Counted from the first letter of the stretch, positions 33,381-45,203 are shown. The stretch is 64,000 nucleotides of DNA from Nemertoderma westbladi (GCA_032718475.1 JAUCBJ010003564.1:64001-128000); one strand, 5' to 3'. Made by a program: numbers and translations. Notes: generated by a model from the letters alone, not told the origin.

Positions 33381-34571
33381 AGTCTAAATAATGTTTGCCT
33401 TCCGGCAAAAATATCTCGCAAAAGTTCGAGATATAATTATAATTTAACCGAAAATACGGTCAAATTAATTGTCAAATAATCAGTTGGTCCAAAATGTCAA
33501 AATAAATTCGCAATGCAATATTGTGAATTTAATGGGGTATATAGTTATAGCAAATACTAGCACAATATTTAAACAAAAATATTATTATATAGCTACTATA
33601 TAGTATTAAATACCGGTATAGCACAAAATAACTTTGAATCTAATACAAAATATTCAAAATATACTTGCCGCCCGAATATTTCTAATTTTATACATATATA
33701 GCTCTAATCAACGTAATTTTAATTTCAAATATTATATGTATCCACTAGCGCGTGGCTACATCTTCGGGTTGCGACTCTCTCTAACTCTCTCTCTAACTTG
33801 AGCGATTCAAAAAACCATGGCCGGCTAAACCTAAATATCCTAACTAATAAATTGAGTTCAGCTTCGCAGTTAAACAACCGATAATTTTTTACTGCTTCCA
33901 CAAACACAATGGTGCCAACAGAACAACTAACCTTGTTTGCTGTGAGATTCCACGTCCGCGTCCAAAGATTCAGGCCCTTCGCTGATTGCAAACCGAACCC
34001 GCAGACCCACACGAACCCCAAACTCAGAAGTTCCGTCTTGCCATGTATCTCCAGATGGTATAAAATAACTAAGCGGTTACCTAACATACCGGTACAAAAC
34101 TCTAGAATTTTACAAAATAATTTTGACCGAAACTGAATTCTCGCAAACCTAGCTAATAATTTTCAAAAAACTTACTAATTACAATTGCCCTAAGGCCTAA
34201 GGAACTGCTGTATTCGCAATTAGTAAAACGCACTACTGTACATCCACTGTATGCAGTACAGTAAGTAAAACAGTACACCAACCTAACAGCCTAATGATAC
34301 TGTGTGTGGTACGGCAAAACAAATGTCCTTTCTACCGTACGCAGTAACAGCAATCAGCCTAATGTACTACTGTACTATTGTACGCAGCCAGTGAATACAG
34401 TAATCTAAACTAACAGCCTAAAATACACTATGTGTTCTACCGTACGCTAGCCTATAGCCTACAGCAGACGATCACGTGCTCCAACTTATTACTTAATACT
34501 GTGATACTACTAATCAGCCTAAGAATACTCTATTGACCGCTGCAAGCAACAGCCAGTAATACGCATATTAC
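33381..34571 (-). other. 5' leader of the BEL/Pao element
   Basis: AT-rich. The part at 34190-34560 consists of degenerate repeats around CAGCCTAATG and TACCGTACGCAG. A degenerate ninth palindrome relative may lie at 33993-34010. A TGG at about 16 bases from the LTR on the minus strand is a possible primer-binding site start, but I cannot match it to a tRNA. A 120-codon frame at 33725-34087 has no recognisable motif. Confidence 0.5.
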
Positions 34572-36750
34572 TGATAAACAACCGCGACCTCTATACTAAC
34601 AGCAGAACTGTTGAACAGACAAATACCCGTTAATATCCTTCTGTCAACCTAATAAGTTCTCGTCTAACCAATAAGACACAAAGACTGCTCTACTGTTAAG
34701 TAAAGGGGATCAGGAGCGTGCTATTACTAAATTGTAAGGGTTGCTAAATACAAAACCGCTACTTACCGTTGGATGGCGCTAATCTGCCGTCCGCTAATAT
34801 ATTTTACTAAATTTACACAACTCCTGCAAAATCGCTTGTTCCTTTCTCTACCGATTGCTCGATAGAGAGCTAACTGTTCGAATCTATGAGCCACGCAAAC
34901 AATAAACCCGAGTCGGCTCCCTGAGCTTACTTAAGACGAGTGCGAGAGGCCTTGCACTCAGAGTATTCTTACGCCTAATCCTATCACTATTAAAACACGC
35001 TATTGTCTACGTCTTTTCTAATCGCGAATACTGGGGGTTCTCTAACGTAATGTGTGAATGCGAGAATATTTAAATAATCAAATGATACAGTAATTGTTTC
35101 TACGTGGATAGTACCGCTCTGGGTCTAAACTTGCCTGCCGCTGGCTTTAGGCCAGCAAATTACTAGCGTATTGTGCGTACCGAATAGTGCGATCTAGCTG
35201 ATTGCCCGCTAATGCAAATAACCGCTCAGCGTGAATAGTTTACAGTACTCTAATTATTACCTTAGCTACTCTCCGCTATGCTGCGTACTAATTCTTAATT
35301 TTTTACTAATCAATTACAGTCACAAATATGTAACAGCGTACTAATTACTAAGAGTTCCAGAATGCGTAATTCTAATTTATTACGCAACATGTTTCGCTAG
35401 TAATAGCCTAAATTGCCGTATTACTTTGACCTAATCAGTAACTAATTGTTGTAACTAAGAAATAGAAATCAATCAAAGAGAAAAGAGCGCCTACCTAAAC
35501 ATTCACAATCATTGGCACACTTCAGTAACACACCAATCAGCGTCAGCAATCACAGTTCGCAATTATGCAGTTAACTACTGTATAGCCCACAATTATGCGA
35601 CTCACTATTCGTACTCCACACTCAACGTTGTAATACGCGCAGGCCTCTCCCGGATACATCTAGGTTTCCTAACTAACCCGATTCCTGCCCCCCTAATACT
35701 AAATAGAGACAAAACCTGGATCATCAGCCCCCTAGTTACTGTATCGGCGAATGATCTGCGTGTTACAGTGCAATTGCCCGCCCGCAACGGTGACCCCCGC
35801 CAGCGTTGCCCGCTTTGAATCCTCCGCTCTCCCCTAGTCGCTCAACCCCCCGATGTGCCCACCGCCCACTGGCACCTTAGCCCTCCATTATGCTAATAGC
35901 TACCGTAGCGGCGCATGCAAATCACAAAGTCTGACAGTCTCAGAAATCCCTTAGGATTATTGCGCAGAAAGGAATCACATAGAACCATTAATCAAAAGGT
36001 AGAAATCATAGTTCCAGTTGTAATTAGCAGTAATCGAAGGAATTAATTGAGAAACACAATCAAGAGTAATCGCACTAGCAAATCATTTCAAGAAATTAAT
36101 CAAAATTAGCAAATTGCAGAAAATACGCTAAAATATCCGTCAAAGGTGAATAGAGACAGCTCAGCAAGTACAAAGGTGATAGCAGGTAAGGCTCTACCGG
36201 CACACCGCCAATTTATAGGTGATCCGGATGGGGTGATGCAATAGGGTGACTCAATCGCTCTCCCATTGGCTCTCCAGTCCGCGCTAGCATTAGACCAACC
36301 TGGAAGCAGTTAGTCCAATAAGGAGGCCGGATTGTAGCCCTATTGCCCTCAAATTATTACCATATATGGTAATGGATCATGTTCCTGGCTGCTGAATGGC
36401 CAGGACAGCGTCCCTATATGCTAGCCCTATTGAAGCTAATATCAGCAAGCACAAAAAATCCAGGGTCCGACTAAACTTGCTACCCTGGAACTATCTACAT
36501 ATATCCTAATACAAAATTACGTAGGTAGGGCTACATACTATACAAAATGGATGGATTCAAAATATATGGGCGTTTCGATTTCCCTATCTAAATATCATTG
36601 CGTTATTATGCCTTATCTAAAATATTATGCTGCACAACGGACTAATATTACATACAGTATAACGGACTAATATTGTGTACAGTATAACGACTAATATTGC
36701 ATACTGCATAATGACTAATATATGTGGATACAGCGCCATATACCGTAACA
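34572..36750 (-). repeat. 5' LTR of the BEL/Pao element (2179 bp)
   Basis: Partner of 18122-20311. As the upstream LTR on the minus strand it carries the promoter (36211-36269). The U3 start again has the short ATATTAGTC tandem units (36640-36724). Confidence 0.94.
36211..36269 (-). promoter_or_regulatory. Putative LTR core promoter: CCAAT, AP-1-like, TATA
   Basis: On the minus strand, CCAAT (36265-36269), TGAGTCA (36247-36253) and TATAAAT (36211-36217) lie in canonical order and spacing. Transcription would start about 25-30 bases further, near 36180. The same motifs are present in the other LTR. Activity is inference. Confidence 0.6.
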
Positions 36751-36755
36751 GGTCG
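36751..36755. repeat. Target-site duplication GGTCG (right)
   Basis: Matches 18117-18121. Confidence 0.92.
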
Positions 36756-37218
36756 AATTGGCATGTTGAACAATAATATTAATGTATTACATGTAATGTT
36801 GTTACCAAAATTATGGAGTTAACGGGACATCCCAAAAAGGGAATTTTCTGCCCTCTCAGCCCAATTTTCTTGCTATTTTGAAAAATGAACGGAACTGCTG
36901 ATAGCAATGCCCAAATAAAAATAGCTCTGGACCACTAATTCTTTGTCTTTGTAAAACCATTTTTTTTGGTAAATTTCACTCCTAATTCTGAATACAACAA
37001 TTTTTGACTTCGTGCGGTTAAGTTCAAGACCACAAAAATCGGTTATATTGAAAAATATAGAGACATGAAAAATATCGAAATTAAAAATATCGAGTGTTGA
37101 AACATATCGAGAATAAAATATTGATAGTAATAATTTTTTTAAATAAGGGTTGTATGATAATTTTTTTCATAAAAATGTTCTAGAACAAAAAAAATGTGTT
37201 CTAGAACAAAAATATTTA
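36756..37218. other. Non-coding, with inverted short repeats at 37040-37135
   Basis: GAAAAATATCGA-type units at 37040-37135 are the reverse complement of the CAACACTCGATATTTTT units at 38447-38693, placing the 33-bp array between inverted arms. Confidence 0.6.
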
Positions 37219-38157
37219 TTAACATTGGTACCGGTAGCTTATACGTGTTCTATAACATTGGTACCGGTAGCTTACACGTGTTCTATAACATTGGTACCGG
37301 TAGCTTATACGTGTTCTATAACATTGGTACCGGTAGCTTACACGTGTTCTACAGTATAACATTGGTACCGGTAGCTTACACGTGTTCTATAACATTGGTA
37401 CCGGTAGATTACACGTGTTCTATAACATTGGTACCGGTAGCTTACACGTGTTCTATAACATTGGTACCGGTAGCTTACACGTGTTCTATAACATTGGTAC
37501 CGGTAGCTTACACGTGTTCTATAACATTGGTACCGGTAGCTTATACGTGTTCTATAACATTGGTACCGGTAGCTTACACGTGTTCTATAACATTGGTACC
37601 GGTAGCTTACACGTGTTCTATAACATTGGTACCGGTAGCTTACACGTGTTCTATAACATTGGTACCGGTAGCTTACACGTGTTCTATAACATTGGTACCG
37701 GTAGCCTACACGTGTTCTATAACATTGGTACCGGTAGCTTACACGTGTTCTATAACATTGGTACCGGTAGCTTACACGTGTTCTATAACATTGGTACCGG
37801 TAGCTTATACGTGTTCTATAACATTGGTACCGGTAGCTTATACGTGTTCTATAACATTGGTACCGGTAGCTTACACGTGTTCTATAACATTGGTACCGGT
37901 AGCCTACACGTGTTCTATAACATTGGTACCGGTAGCTTACACGTGTTCTATAACATTGGTACCGGTAGCTTACACGTGTTCTATAACATTGGTACCGGTA
38001 GCTTACACGTGTTCTATAACATTGGTACCGGTAGCTTATACGTGTTCTATAACATTGGTACCGGTAGCTTACACGTGTTCTATAACATTGGTACCGGTAG
38101 ATTACACGTGTTCTATAACATTGGTACCGGTAGCTTACACGTGTTCTATAACATTTA
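37219..38157 (+). repeat. 33-bp tandem array (about 28 units) with E-box and TACCGGTA
   Basis: Near-identical 33-bp units starting AACATTGGTACCGGTAGC. Each holds GGTACC overlapping TACCGGTA, and most hold CACGTG (others have TACGTG). One unit junction near 37350 has a 5-bp insertion. Open frames of 262-323 codons follow from the multiple-of-three length and are not taken as genes. Confidence 0.95.
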
Positions 38158-38446
38158 TAAAATGAAGTAGAAAATACTAGCTATTTTAAAAAATTAAAAA
38201 TGTGATCTCAAACTAAAAAATGTGTTCTACCGGTAGAACTAAAATATTTATCAAAATTGATAGCTAGCACTTCTTCTATAATATTTATTTAAAAAATAAC
38301 AAAACCTAGCTAGTATAATAAATCTGGTAAATGGGTACCCAAGGTGTATTAATGCCATTCACTTGCACTTGCACTGTTGTAACCCATGCACTGAAATATT
38401 GTCCCATAATTCTAAATAAAATGCTCAAGCAAAATGCAATATTTTT

Positions 38447-38693
38447 ACTCTCGTTATTTTTCAACACTCGATATTTTTCAACACTCGATATTTTCCAACA
38501 CTCGATATTTTTCAACACTCGATATTTTCCAACACTCGATATTTTTACTCTCGATATTTTTCAACACTCGATATTTTTACTCTCGATATTTTTCAACACT
38601 CGATATTTTCACTCTCGATATTTTTACTCTCGATATTTTTACTCTCGATATTTTCACTCTCGATATTTTTCAAGTCTCGATATTTTTCACCAT
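38447..38693 (+). repeat. Two-type short array around CTCGATATTTTT
   Basis: 17-bp units (with TTCAACACTCGATATTT) are mixed with 15-bp units (with TTACTCTCGATATTT). Confidence 0.88.
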
Positions 38694-39185
38694 TACCCAA
38701 AAATCACAATATTGACCGAAACTATTCAGTGCTTCTTGTAAAGGCCATGATACACCACAGGAGCGGCGAGCGGAAGCGGCGAGCGGCAGCGGCAAGCGGC
38801 CACTTTTTAAAAACAGAACACATTATTTTCTATGGGTGATGATACACCACAAATGGCCGCTGCCGCTCGCCGCTCGCCGCTCCTATAGTGTATCATACTA
38901 AAAGTCGCCGCTCACATCGGCCGGTCGCTGCGGCCGCCGGCCGCTGCCGCTCGCAGCTCCTGTGGTGTATCATGGCCTTTAGTCATTAAATTGTCATCTG
39001 CGAAAAGCAATTACGGAAGCGGAAGTCCTTCCAAATAGCCTCTATCTAATGACGTCATTGACTCAACGTCATTAATAAATAAAGAAAACAATAGTGGCGA
39101 AAGGGATTCACCCTGTCTGACGCCCACACGCACTCGAATGCATCTGAGAAGTCGCCTATAAATCTAACACGTGAGATCACTGAAT
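38690..39185 (-). pseudogene. LINE reverse-transcriptase fragment interrupted by a MITE
   Basis: On the minus strand, 39160-38985 reads GVRQGESLSPLLFSLFINDV and then LLFADDNLMT after a stop, the RT motifs leading to the catalytic FADD. After the MITE, 38738-38688 reads QEALNSFGQYCDFWVMV, the segment that follows FADD in LINE RTs. Frames shift between parts. The far end is lost in the CTCGATATTTTT array. Confidence 0.7.
38739..38981. mobile_element. Fold-back MITE with 26-bp perfect TIRs, TA target
   Basis: Ends 38739-38764 and 38956-38981 are perfect reverse complements beginning TAAAGGCCATGATACACC. The outermost TA fits a TA target duplication. The inside is GCGGCGAGCGG-rich and holds further copies of GATACACCACA and its complement, so it may be two nested elements. 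It interrupts the LINE RT. Confidence 0.82.
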
Positions 39186-40655
39186 GTACAAATATTGTAT
39201 TACATTAAAAATTCTCCCAGAAAATCCCAAGTGGTCTAAAGTGCATTTCCATCTACAGTACCTTGTCGAGAAGTCCTTTGTAATGTTAATGTCTATGATA
39301 GCACCATACAATCCCCCCCATCCCCCCCCCCCCCCCCCCCCCCCCCCCTTTAGTACTGTGCACATATTTGTGAATTAGGGCTTGTAGGATAAAAATTTGG
39401 TGAGACCACGTAAGCCTGGTGTTTAGAATGGAAGTGAACAACTTCCCGATTACACTTATAAGAAAGCAAAATAAGATTAAACAATGATGTTATGGTAGGT
39501 AATTAATATGATTTAACAGATGATCAACAAAAAGAACGACCGGCACTCAATAATTTTTATTATCCATCAATAATATTTATTTATCTCTCCCATAAAACTC
39601 CAAAAAATAACTAACCAAATGGCAGATATCAAGTCCTAAAGAGGCATTGTTGCCGGCTATAAAACTCAGAGATATAAATGGTGCACCAAGTTGGGGTCAT
39701 TAATTCATGCGGAATATCCTTGCGATATCGACTAGCTACCCAGACGAGGATCTTTCAACGCAACGCAACTACAAACAAAGTCCCCTAATGAGCCGCCTTC
39801 CCTATCCATTATAAGGCAGCTGAGCAAACCCCCTGTCACAGAGTTGCGAATTGTGGTAAACACGATTATTCAGAAAACGGCAGAATTTTGCATACAAATT
39901 ATGACATTGACAACGAATCGTAAACTCGAACTTTGAGGTGTACCTGTTTATTCTGCGTCTTATGGTGGAGTAGCTACAATGGTAACTCCCGATCCATCAT
40001 ATATACGGAATTAGCAAGGTTAGTGCAACCATACCCCAAGGCGTATTCTCATAATGTAATACCCGCGTACTTATTATCTCTAATTAAGCTGCCTGGAACG
40101 TGTCCAATTAGTAAGATTCGTTATTTCTGCCACAAAAATATAGTCAGTCATCTGAAAGGAACTGTAAATGCAACATATTTTACTGCGGGATGAGAATTTT
40201 TACAGAATTACAGTGCCATAAACCCTCGTAAACCTTGGCTAAAGTTAATTGGTGTGGGAGAAGGTTGCGTGCTTTCACCAACATCTCTTAAAGGTTAGAT
40301 ATATTATTTATTAGTTCGGAACATTGGACGGAATAACTATCTCATTCTCAGTAGTCCGTCCATCATTACAGGAGTGCCGCAATGCAAAGTCATTCACTTT
40401 ATATTTTAAAACCTATCACTAAATTCAAATTACTAGGCTCATTAACGGACATGGGTTGCTTAAGGACTTAAATGACGATAAATAATTGGGTTTTGTTTAA
40501 GTTTATGGTTAGATTTAGTTTTAGAGATAACTTGATAGTTTTAAAATTACCAACGGAATTTAAACTATTATTTAGCGAGAAATGGGATATTGACTATTTT
40601 ACTTTTAGATTTTTAGGCTTATCAGCCATAGGGAATGCCTGTTCACCACCATGTG
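39186..40655. other. Non-coding; poly-C tract at 39316-39348
   Basis: An almost pure C run of about 33 bases. Otherwise no gene or repeat recognised. Confidence 0.5.
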
Positions 40656-40659
40656 TAAT

Positions 40660-40960
40660 CTTCGGTGCGCAGCAATCGTCGCCCGCAGCAATCTTCGCCC
40701 GGAGCAATCTTCGCCCTCAAAATGGCAACTATCGCCCGGCGGAAACCTTTGCCCGCAGGCAAAATTCGCCCGTGAGCAACCTTCGCCGATTAAACAATAT
40801 TGTTTGGGTTAGAAAAAGCCGTCTCTGTAACCTGCTCCTTTCCCTCAATTGGTAACTAAAATTGTTACTAACACAAACGGGCGAAGATTGCCTTGCGGGC
40901 GAAGGTTTCCCCCGGGCGAAGGTTGTACGCGGGCAAAGGTTGCACCCAACCGTAATCTTC
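40660..40960. repeat. Fold-back of GCAATCTTCGCCCG-like short repeats
   Basis: Direct units of GCAAYCTTCGCCCG type at about 40668-40790 face reverse-complement units (GCGGGCGAAGGTT) at about 40880-40945, enclosing about 90 bases that include an inverted piece of repeat X (CTGTAACCTGCTCCTTTCCC). Confidence 0.75.
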
Positions 40961-40977
40961 CACAGTAAACCCTTCCA

Positions 40978-42672
40978 CCCTGTTTTCTAAAGGAATGCCT
41001 GTTCACCACCATGGGTGATCTTCCACAGTAAACCCTTCCACTCCGTTTCCTAAAGGAATGGCTGTTCACCACCATGGGTGATCTTCCACAGTAAACCCTT
41101 CCACTCCGTTTCCTAAAGGAATGCCTGTTCACCACCATGGGTGATCTTCCACAGTAAACCCTTCCACTCTGTTTCCTAAAGGAATGCCTGTTCACCACCA
41201 TGGGCGATCTTCCACAGTAAACCCTCCCACTCCGTTTCCTAAAGGAATGCCTGTTTACCACCATGGGTGATCTGCCACAGTAAACCCTTCCACTCCGTTT
41301 CATAAAGGTATGCCTGTTCACCACCATGGGTGATCTACCATAGTAAACCCTTCCACTCTGTTTCCTAAAGGAATGCCTGTTCACCACCATGGGTGATCTT
41401 CCACAGTAAACCCTTCCACTCCGTTTCCTAAAGGAATGCCTGTTCACCACCATGGGTGATCTTCCACAGTAAACCCTTCCACTCTGTTTCCTAAAGGAAT
41501 GCCTGTTCACCACCATGGGCGATCTTCCACAGTAAACCCTTCCACTCCGTTTCCTAAAGGAATGCCTGTTTACCACCATGGGTGATCTGCCACAGTAAAC
41601 CCTTCCACTCCGTTTCATAAAGGTATGCCTGTTCACCACCATGGGTGATCTACCATAGTAAACCCTTCCACTCTGTTTCCTAAAGGAATGCCTGTTCACC
41701 ACCATGGGTGATCTTCCACAGTAAACCATTCCACTCTGTTTCCTAAAGGTATGCCTGTTCACCACCATTGGTGATCTTCCACAGTAAACCCTTCCACTCT
41801 GTTTCCTAAAGGAATGCCTGTTCACCACCATGGGTGATCTTCCACAGTAAACCATTCCACTCTGTTTCCTAAAGGTATGCCTGTTCACCACCATTGGTGA
41901 TCTTCCACAGTAAACCCTTCCACTCTGTTTCCTAAAGGAATGCCTGTTCACCACCATGGGTGATCTTCCACAGTAAACCCTTCCACTCCGTTTCCTAAAG
42001 GAATGGATGTTCACCACCATTGGTGATCTTCCACAGTAAACCCTTCCACTCCGTTTCCTAAAGGAATGCCTGTTCACCACCATGGGTGATCTTCCACAGT
42101 AAACCCTTCCACTCTGTTTCCTAAAGGAATGCCTGTTCACCACCATGGGCGATCTTCCACAGTAAACCCTTCCACTCCGTTTCCTAAAGGAATGCCTGTT
42201 TACCACCATGGGTGATCTGCCACAGTAAACCCTTCCACTCCGTTTCATAAAGGTATGCCTGTTCACCACCATGGGTGATCTACCATAGTAAACCCTTCCA
42301 CTCTGTTTCCTAAAGGAATGCCTGTTCACCACCATGGATGATCTTCCACAGTAAACCCTTCCATTCTGTTTCCTAAAGGAATGCCTGTGCACCACCATGG
42401 GTGATCTTCCACAGTAAACCCTTCCACTCCGTTTCATAAAGGTATGCCTGTTCACCACCATGGGTGATCTACCATAGTAAACCCTTCCACTCTGTTTCCT
42501 AAAGGAATGCCTGTTCACCACCATGGGTGATCTTCCACTGTAAACCCTTCCACTCTGTTTCCTAAAGGAATGCCTGTGCACCACCATGGGTGATCTTCCA
42601 CAGTAAACCCTTCCATTCTGTTTCCTAAAGGTATGCCTGTTCACCACCATGGGTGATATTCCACAGTAAACC
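40978..42672. repeat. 63-bp tandem array (about 27 units), five-unit higher order
   Basis: 63-bp units centred on TTCACCACCATGGGTGATC. Variant units (TTTCATAAAGGTATGCC; CATGGGCGATC) recur at 315-bp steps, that is every five units, with later rearrangement. On the minus strand this gives a 601-codon frame with a 21-residue period (RKQSGRVYCGRSPMVVNRHSF-like). A frame without stops is expected from a repeat whose length is a multiple of three, so I do not call a gene. Confidence 0.93.
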
Positions 42673-43260
42673 CGGTAATCCTAAATCTAGTATCTATCTA
42701 TCTGTGAATAGACCTCTAGTTTTACATCTAGATCTCCTTTTCTCTAAGTGGGATTTTCATGCACCTAGTTACACCAAGTTACATCACCCTTTGTTTCGGT
42801 ATTCACAATCCTATACAGAGTTACAATGCATTTGCGATAAATCAGCAAATTACATTGTAAAATAAGCTGATGTCTTCATTTGCTAAATTTAATTTACACG
42901 AACAGAATAAATAGAAACAGGGCAGAATAAATATTATTATTGATCTTAATTATTATTGATATTATTGATGTTGGATTAAGGATTAAATGGGATCAAAAGG
43001 AGGTCAGGTTTAAATCCTGGGATTAAAATGTACAACATTAAGTTGTATACTCGATTCGGTTGCAAATTATAACTTACACAATCATGACATGTCATTCCCT
43101 TCATAGAAAATTACAATATCTAATGTTTGCATTCTATGGTTTGGTTAGTTTATGTCGAAAAAAGTAAATTACATTCTACCCAAGGCCGTGAAACCTTACA
43201 AAATAATTAATCATATTTACTCAAATATTTTATTTTTTGACAGAAACTGAAAACACTTAC
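42673..43260. other. Non-coding intron flank
   Basis: Nothing recognised. Confidence 0.5.
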
Positions 43261-43490
43261 CCTCTCCAGTGAATCCCGTTTTCCAGCCTCCAAAGAGGTT
43301 GGAGAATTGTTGTTATGGTTACGAGTACGTGTCACTGAACGGGCGAGTTTTGCGAAGCGACCAATCTTTGCCTGGTCTTCACTGGGGATCTTATGGGAGG
43401 TGATGTCCTTGAAAGTGAGAAGGAAGAGAATGACCTGGTTGGAGTCGTTAGTAACCGGTGATATGTTGAGGAGAAACCACACAGGAGATT
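43261..43490 (-). CDS. EAG-type (KCNH) potassium channel exon: end of PAS domain
   Basis: 230-bp exon. The acceptor is TTTGTTCTAG (43491-43500); the donor is AGG|GTAAGTG at 43260. The first two bases complete a codon with the last base of the upstream exon (53473-53706). It encodes SPVWFLLNISPVTNDSNQVI, then LFLLTFKDITSHKIP, the beta-strand end of the cytoplasmic PAS (EAG) domain, then a basic linker (KIGRFAKLARSVTRTR). The PAS domain of these channels binds the cyclic-nucleotide-binding homology domain and slows or tunes gating. The end is phase 0, matching the S1 exon. Identification rests on remembered EAG conservation. Confidence 0.9.
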
Positions 43491-43532
43491 CTAGAACAAA
43501 TTATTATTAATGTTAATTCAAAATGAACAAAT

Positions 43533-43760
43533 GTGGGGCGAGCCACGAAGTGAGCGAAAACTTAGCATATGGGTGCCATTGGCGAGTTGTCTGTCGTCGT
43601 AAATTTTTGATCGCTAATAACTCGGTTATTCCTGATGAAATTAAACGAAACTTGGTACGTATGTAGTCCGTCAAAAATTTAGAAAGAATCTGAAGTTTGG
43701 TCAAAAACGAACGAAAGCAACGAGGCACAAGAGGAGGACGAGTATTGTGTTAAAGACTTC
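43533..43760 (+). repeat. GTGGGGC-family repeat, copy lacking a clear end
   Basis: Starts GTGGGGCGAGCCACGAAGTG and has AACTCGGTTATTCCTGATGA, AAACTTGGTACG and GCAACGAGG as in the copies at 51749 and 63660. Confidence 0.8.
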
Positions 43761-43989
43761 TGACTAACGGCAGGCAACTCGTTAATGGTGCCCATATGAT
43801 AAAGGCTTTGCTCAGATAGAATAAATGGCCTGCAGCGAACGATAATTCTTGCAATCTTTGAATGCCTATATCTCAGCTGTTTCTCAACGAAATTCAGATA
43901 TTGTTACATATTTGGAATCCTTGCAACGCAAGCTTTTTTGCGAATTACGACGAATGTGAACAATGGCCACGATACGGAGGGTGTGTACT

Positions 43990-44655
43990 ACACGAGAGAG
44001 TGGCTTCAATACTTCCCACTTATCAGTGTGTGTTACTGCACACTATACATGCGGGAGAGTGGCTTCAATACTTCCCACATATCAGTATGTGTTACTGCAC
44101 ACTACATGGGAGAATGGCTTCAATAATTCCCACATATCAGTGTGTGTTACTAGCACACTATACATGCGGGAGAGTGGCTTCAATACTTCCCACATATCAG
44201 TGTGTGTTACTGCACACTACATGGGGAGAGTGGCTTCAATACTTCCCACATATCAGTGTGTGTTACTGCACACTACATGGGGAGAGTGGCTTCAATACTT
44301 CCCACATATCAGTGTGTGTTACTACACACTACATGGGAGAGTGGCTTCAATACTTCCCACATATCAGTGTGTGTTACTGCACACTATACGTGCGGGAGAG
44401 TGGCTTCAATACTTCCCACATATCAGTGTGTGTTACTGCACACTATACATGCGGGAGAGTGGCTTCAATACTTCCCACATATCAGTGTGTATTACTGCAC
44501 ACTACATGGGAGAGTGGTTTCAATACTTCCCACATATCAGTGTGTGTTACTGCACACTATACATGCGGGAGAGTGGCTTCAATACTTCCCACATATTAGT
44601 GTGTGTTACTGCACACTACATGGGAGAGTGGTTTCAATACTTCCCACATATCGGT
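43990..44655 (+). repeat. Two-length tandem array (59/55 bp, about 12 units)
   Basis: Units around GTGGCTTCAATACTTCCCAC and ATCAGTGTGTGTTACTGCAC. Long units contain TATACATGCGGGA, short ones TACATGGGA. Step sizes read 59, 55, 60, 56, 56, 55, 59, 59, 55, 59, 55. Confidence 0.92.
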
Positions 44656-45136
44656 GTTACTGTAGAGGTTTCCATACACACATTGCTTCTATAAGTATTA
44701 GTTACACATGATAAATCTGCTATATTACCTATGCTGGTCGCGTTCGTAAGCTTATTATATTGTGTAAGGTAATCGCGGTTGGCGTTACCTAGTGATTCCG
44801 ACACTCACTAAACTGGTCGCCTGAACTCCATTGGGTTAAGAGGGACAATCCCCCCGGGGTTCCGAACCCGGCGTGTAGAAGCTGTGGACACGCCTCAATG
44901 CGAACCTCAGCAACTCCGAACTTCGGTTCAACAAAGCTCACACACTGGCTCTCTACAGATTTCCGGTTATCAGTTAAACAGACGATATTTCAACATAAGT
45001 AATTCCAAAATTGTAACATTAATCAACGCCGTTAGCATTAACAGCGAGTTGTTATTTAGAACTTTACAACTTTAGAGGACATTACAGCATTGTATTAGCC
45101 TGTACATTTAGAATTATATTGGTGTTGTAATGTCCC
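44656..45136. other. Non-coding, no gene seen
   Basis: Contains a GC-rich piece (CCCCCCGGGGTTCCGAACCCGGCG, given only in part elsewhere) near 44850 that is hairpin-prone. See rejected items for the tRNA-like reading. Confidence 0.4.
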
Positions 45137-45203
45137 TTGTTTATGTGGTAACCAATGACGGCGAGCTGTAAAGTTACGGTGTCATTGGTTACCACGTAAA
45201 CAA
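45137..45203. other. Long stable hairpin (23-bp stem, 21-nt loop)
   Basis: Arms 45137-45159 and 45181-45203 pair over 23 positions with one G-U wobble; the shared core is GTGGTAACCAATGAC. Size and near-perfect pairing resemble a small-RNA precursor or a minimal fold-back element. Confidence 0.7.

Larger units (their letters stand above)
18122..36750 (-). mobile_element. Giant BEL/Pao LTR retroelement (18.6 kb)
   Basis: Borders are TG...CA LTRs flanked by GGTCG. In transcription order on the minus strand: 5' LTR, 1.2-kb leader, gag, a protease-RT block, an RNase H remnant with integrase, an intergenic part, a 1009-codon extra ORF, a basic ORF overlapping it, 3' leader, 3' LTR. By eye the LTRs differ by about seven substitutions and one 11-bp indel over about 2.18 kb, so insertion is recent. 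Size and the extra ORF are unusual for the family, whose members are usually about half as long. It lies in the channel gene's large intron, same orientation. The gag TAG and the RNase H gap suggest this copy depends on others. Confidence 0.93.

Noticed and set aside
33725-34087. 120-codon frame in the retroelement leader
   Set aside because: No motif; lies before gag with no sign of coding bias.
34532-34571. tRNA primer-binding site
   Set aside because: A TGG occurs about 16 bases from the LTR, but I cannot match the following bases to a specific tRNA 3' end, so it is noted only in the leader entry.
37194-38170. 323- and 262-codon frames
   Set aside because: By-products of the 33-bp array.
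44800-44880. tRNA-like sequence with GGTTCCGAACC
   Set aside because: The B box has an extra base, no cloverleaf could be folded, and no A box fits at the proper distance.
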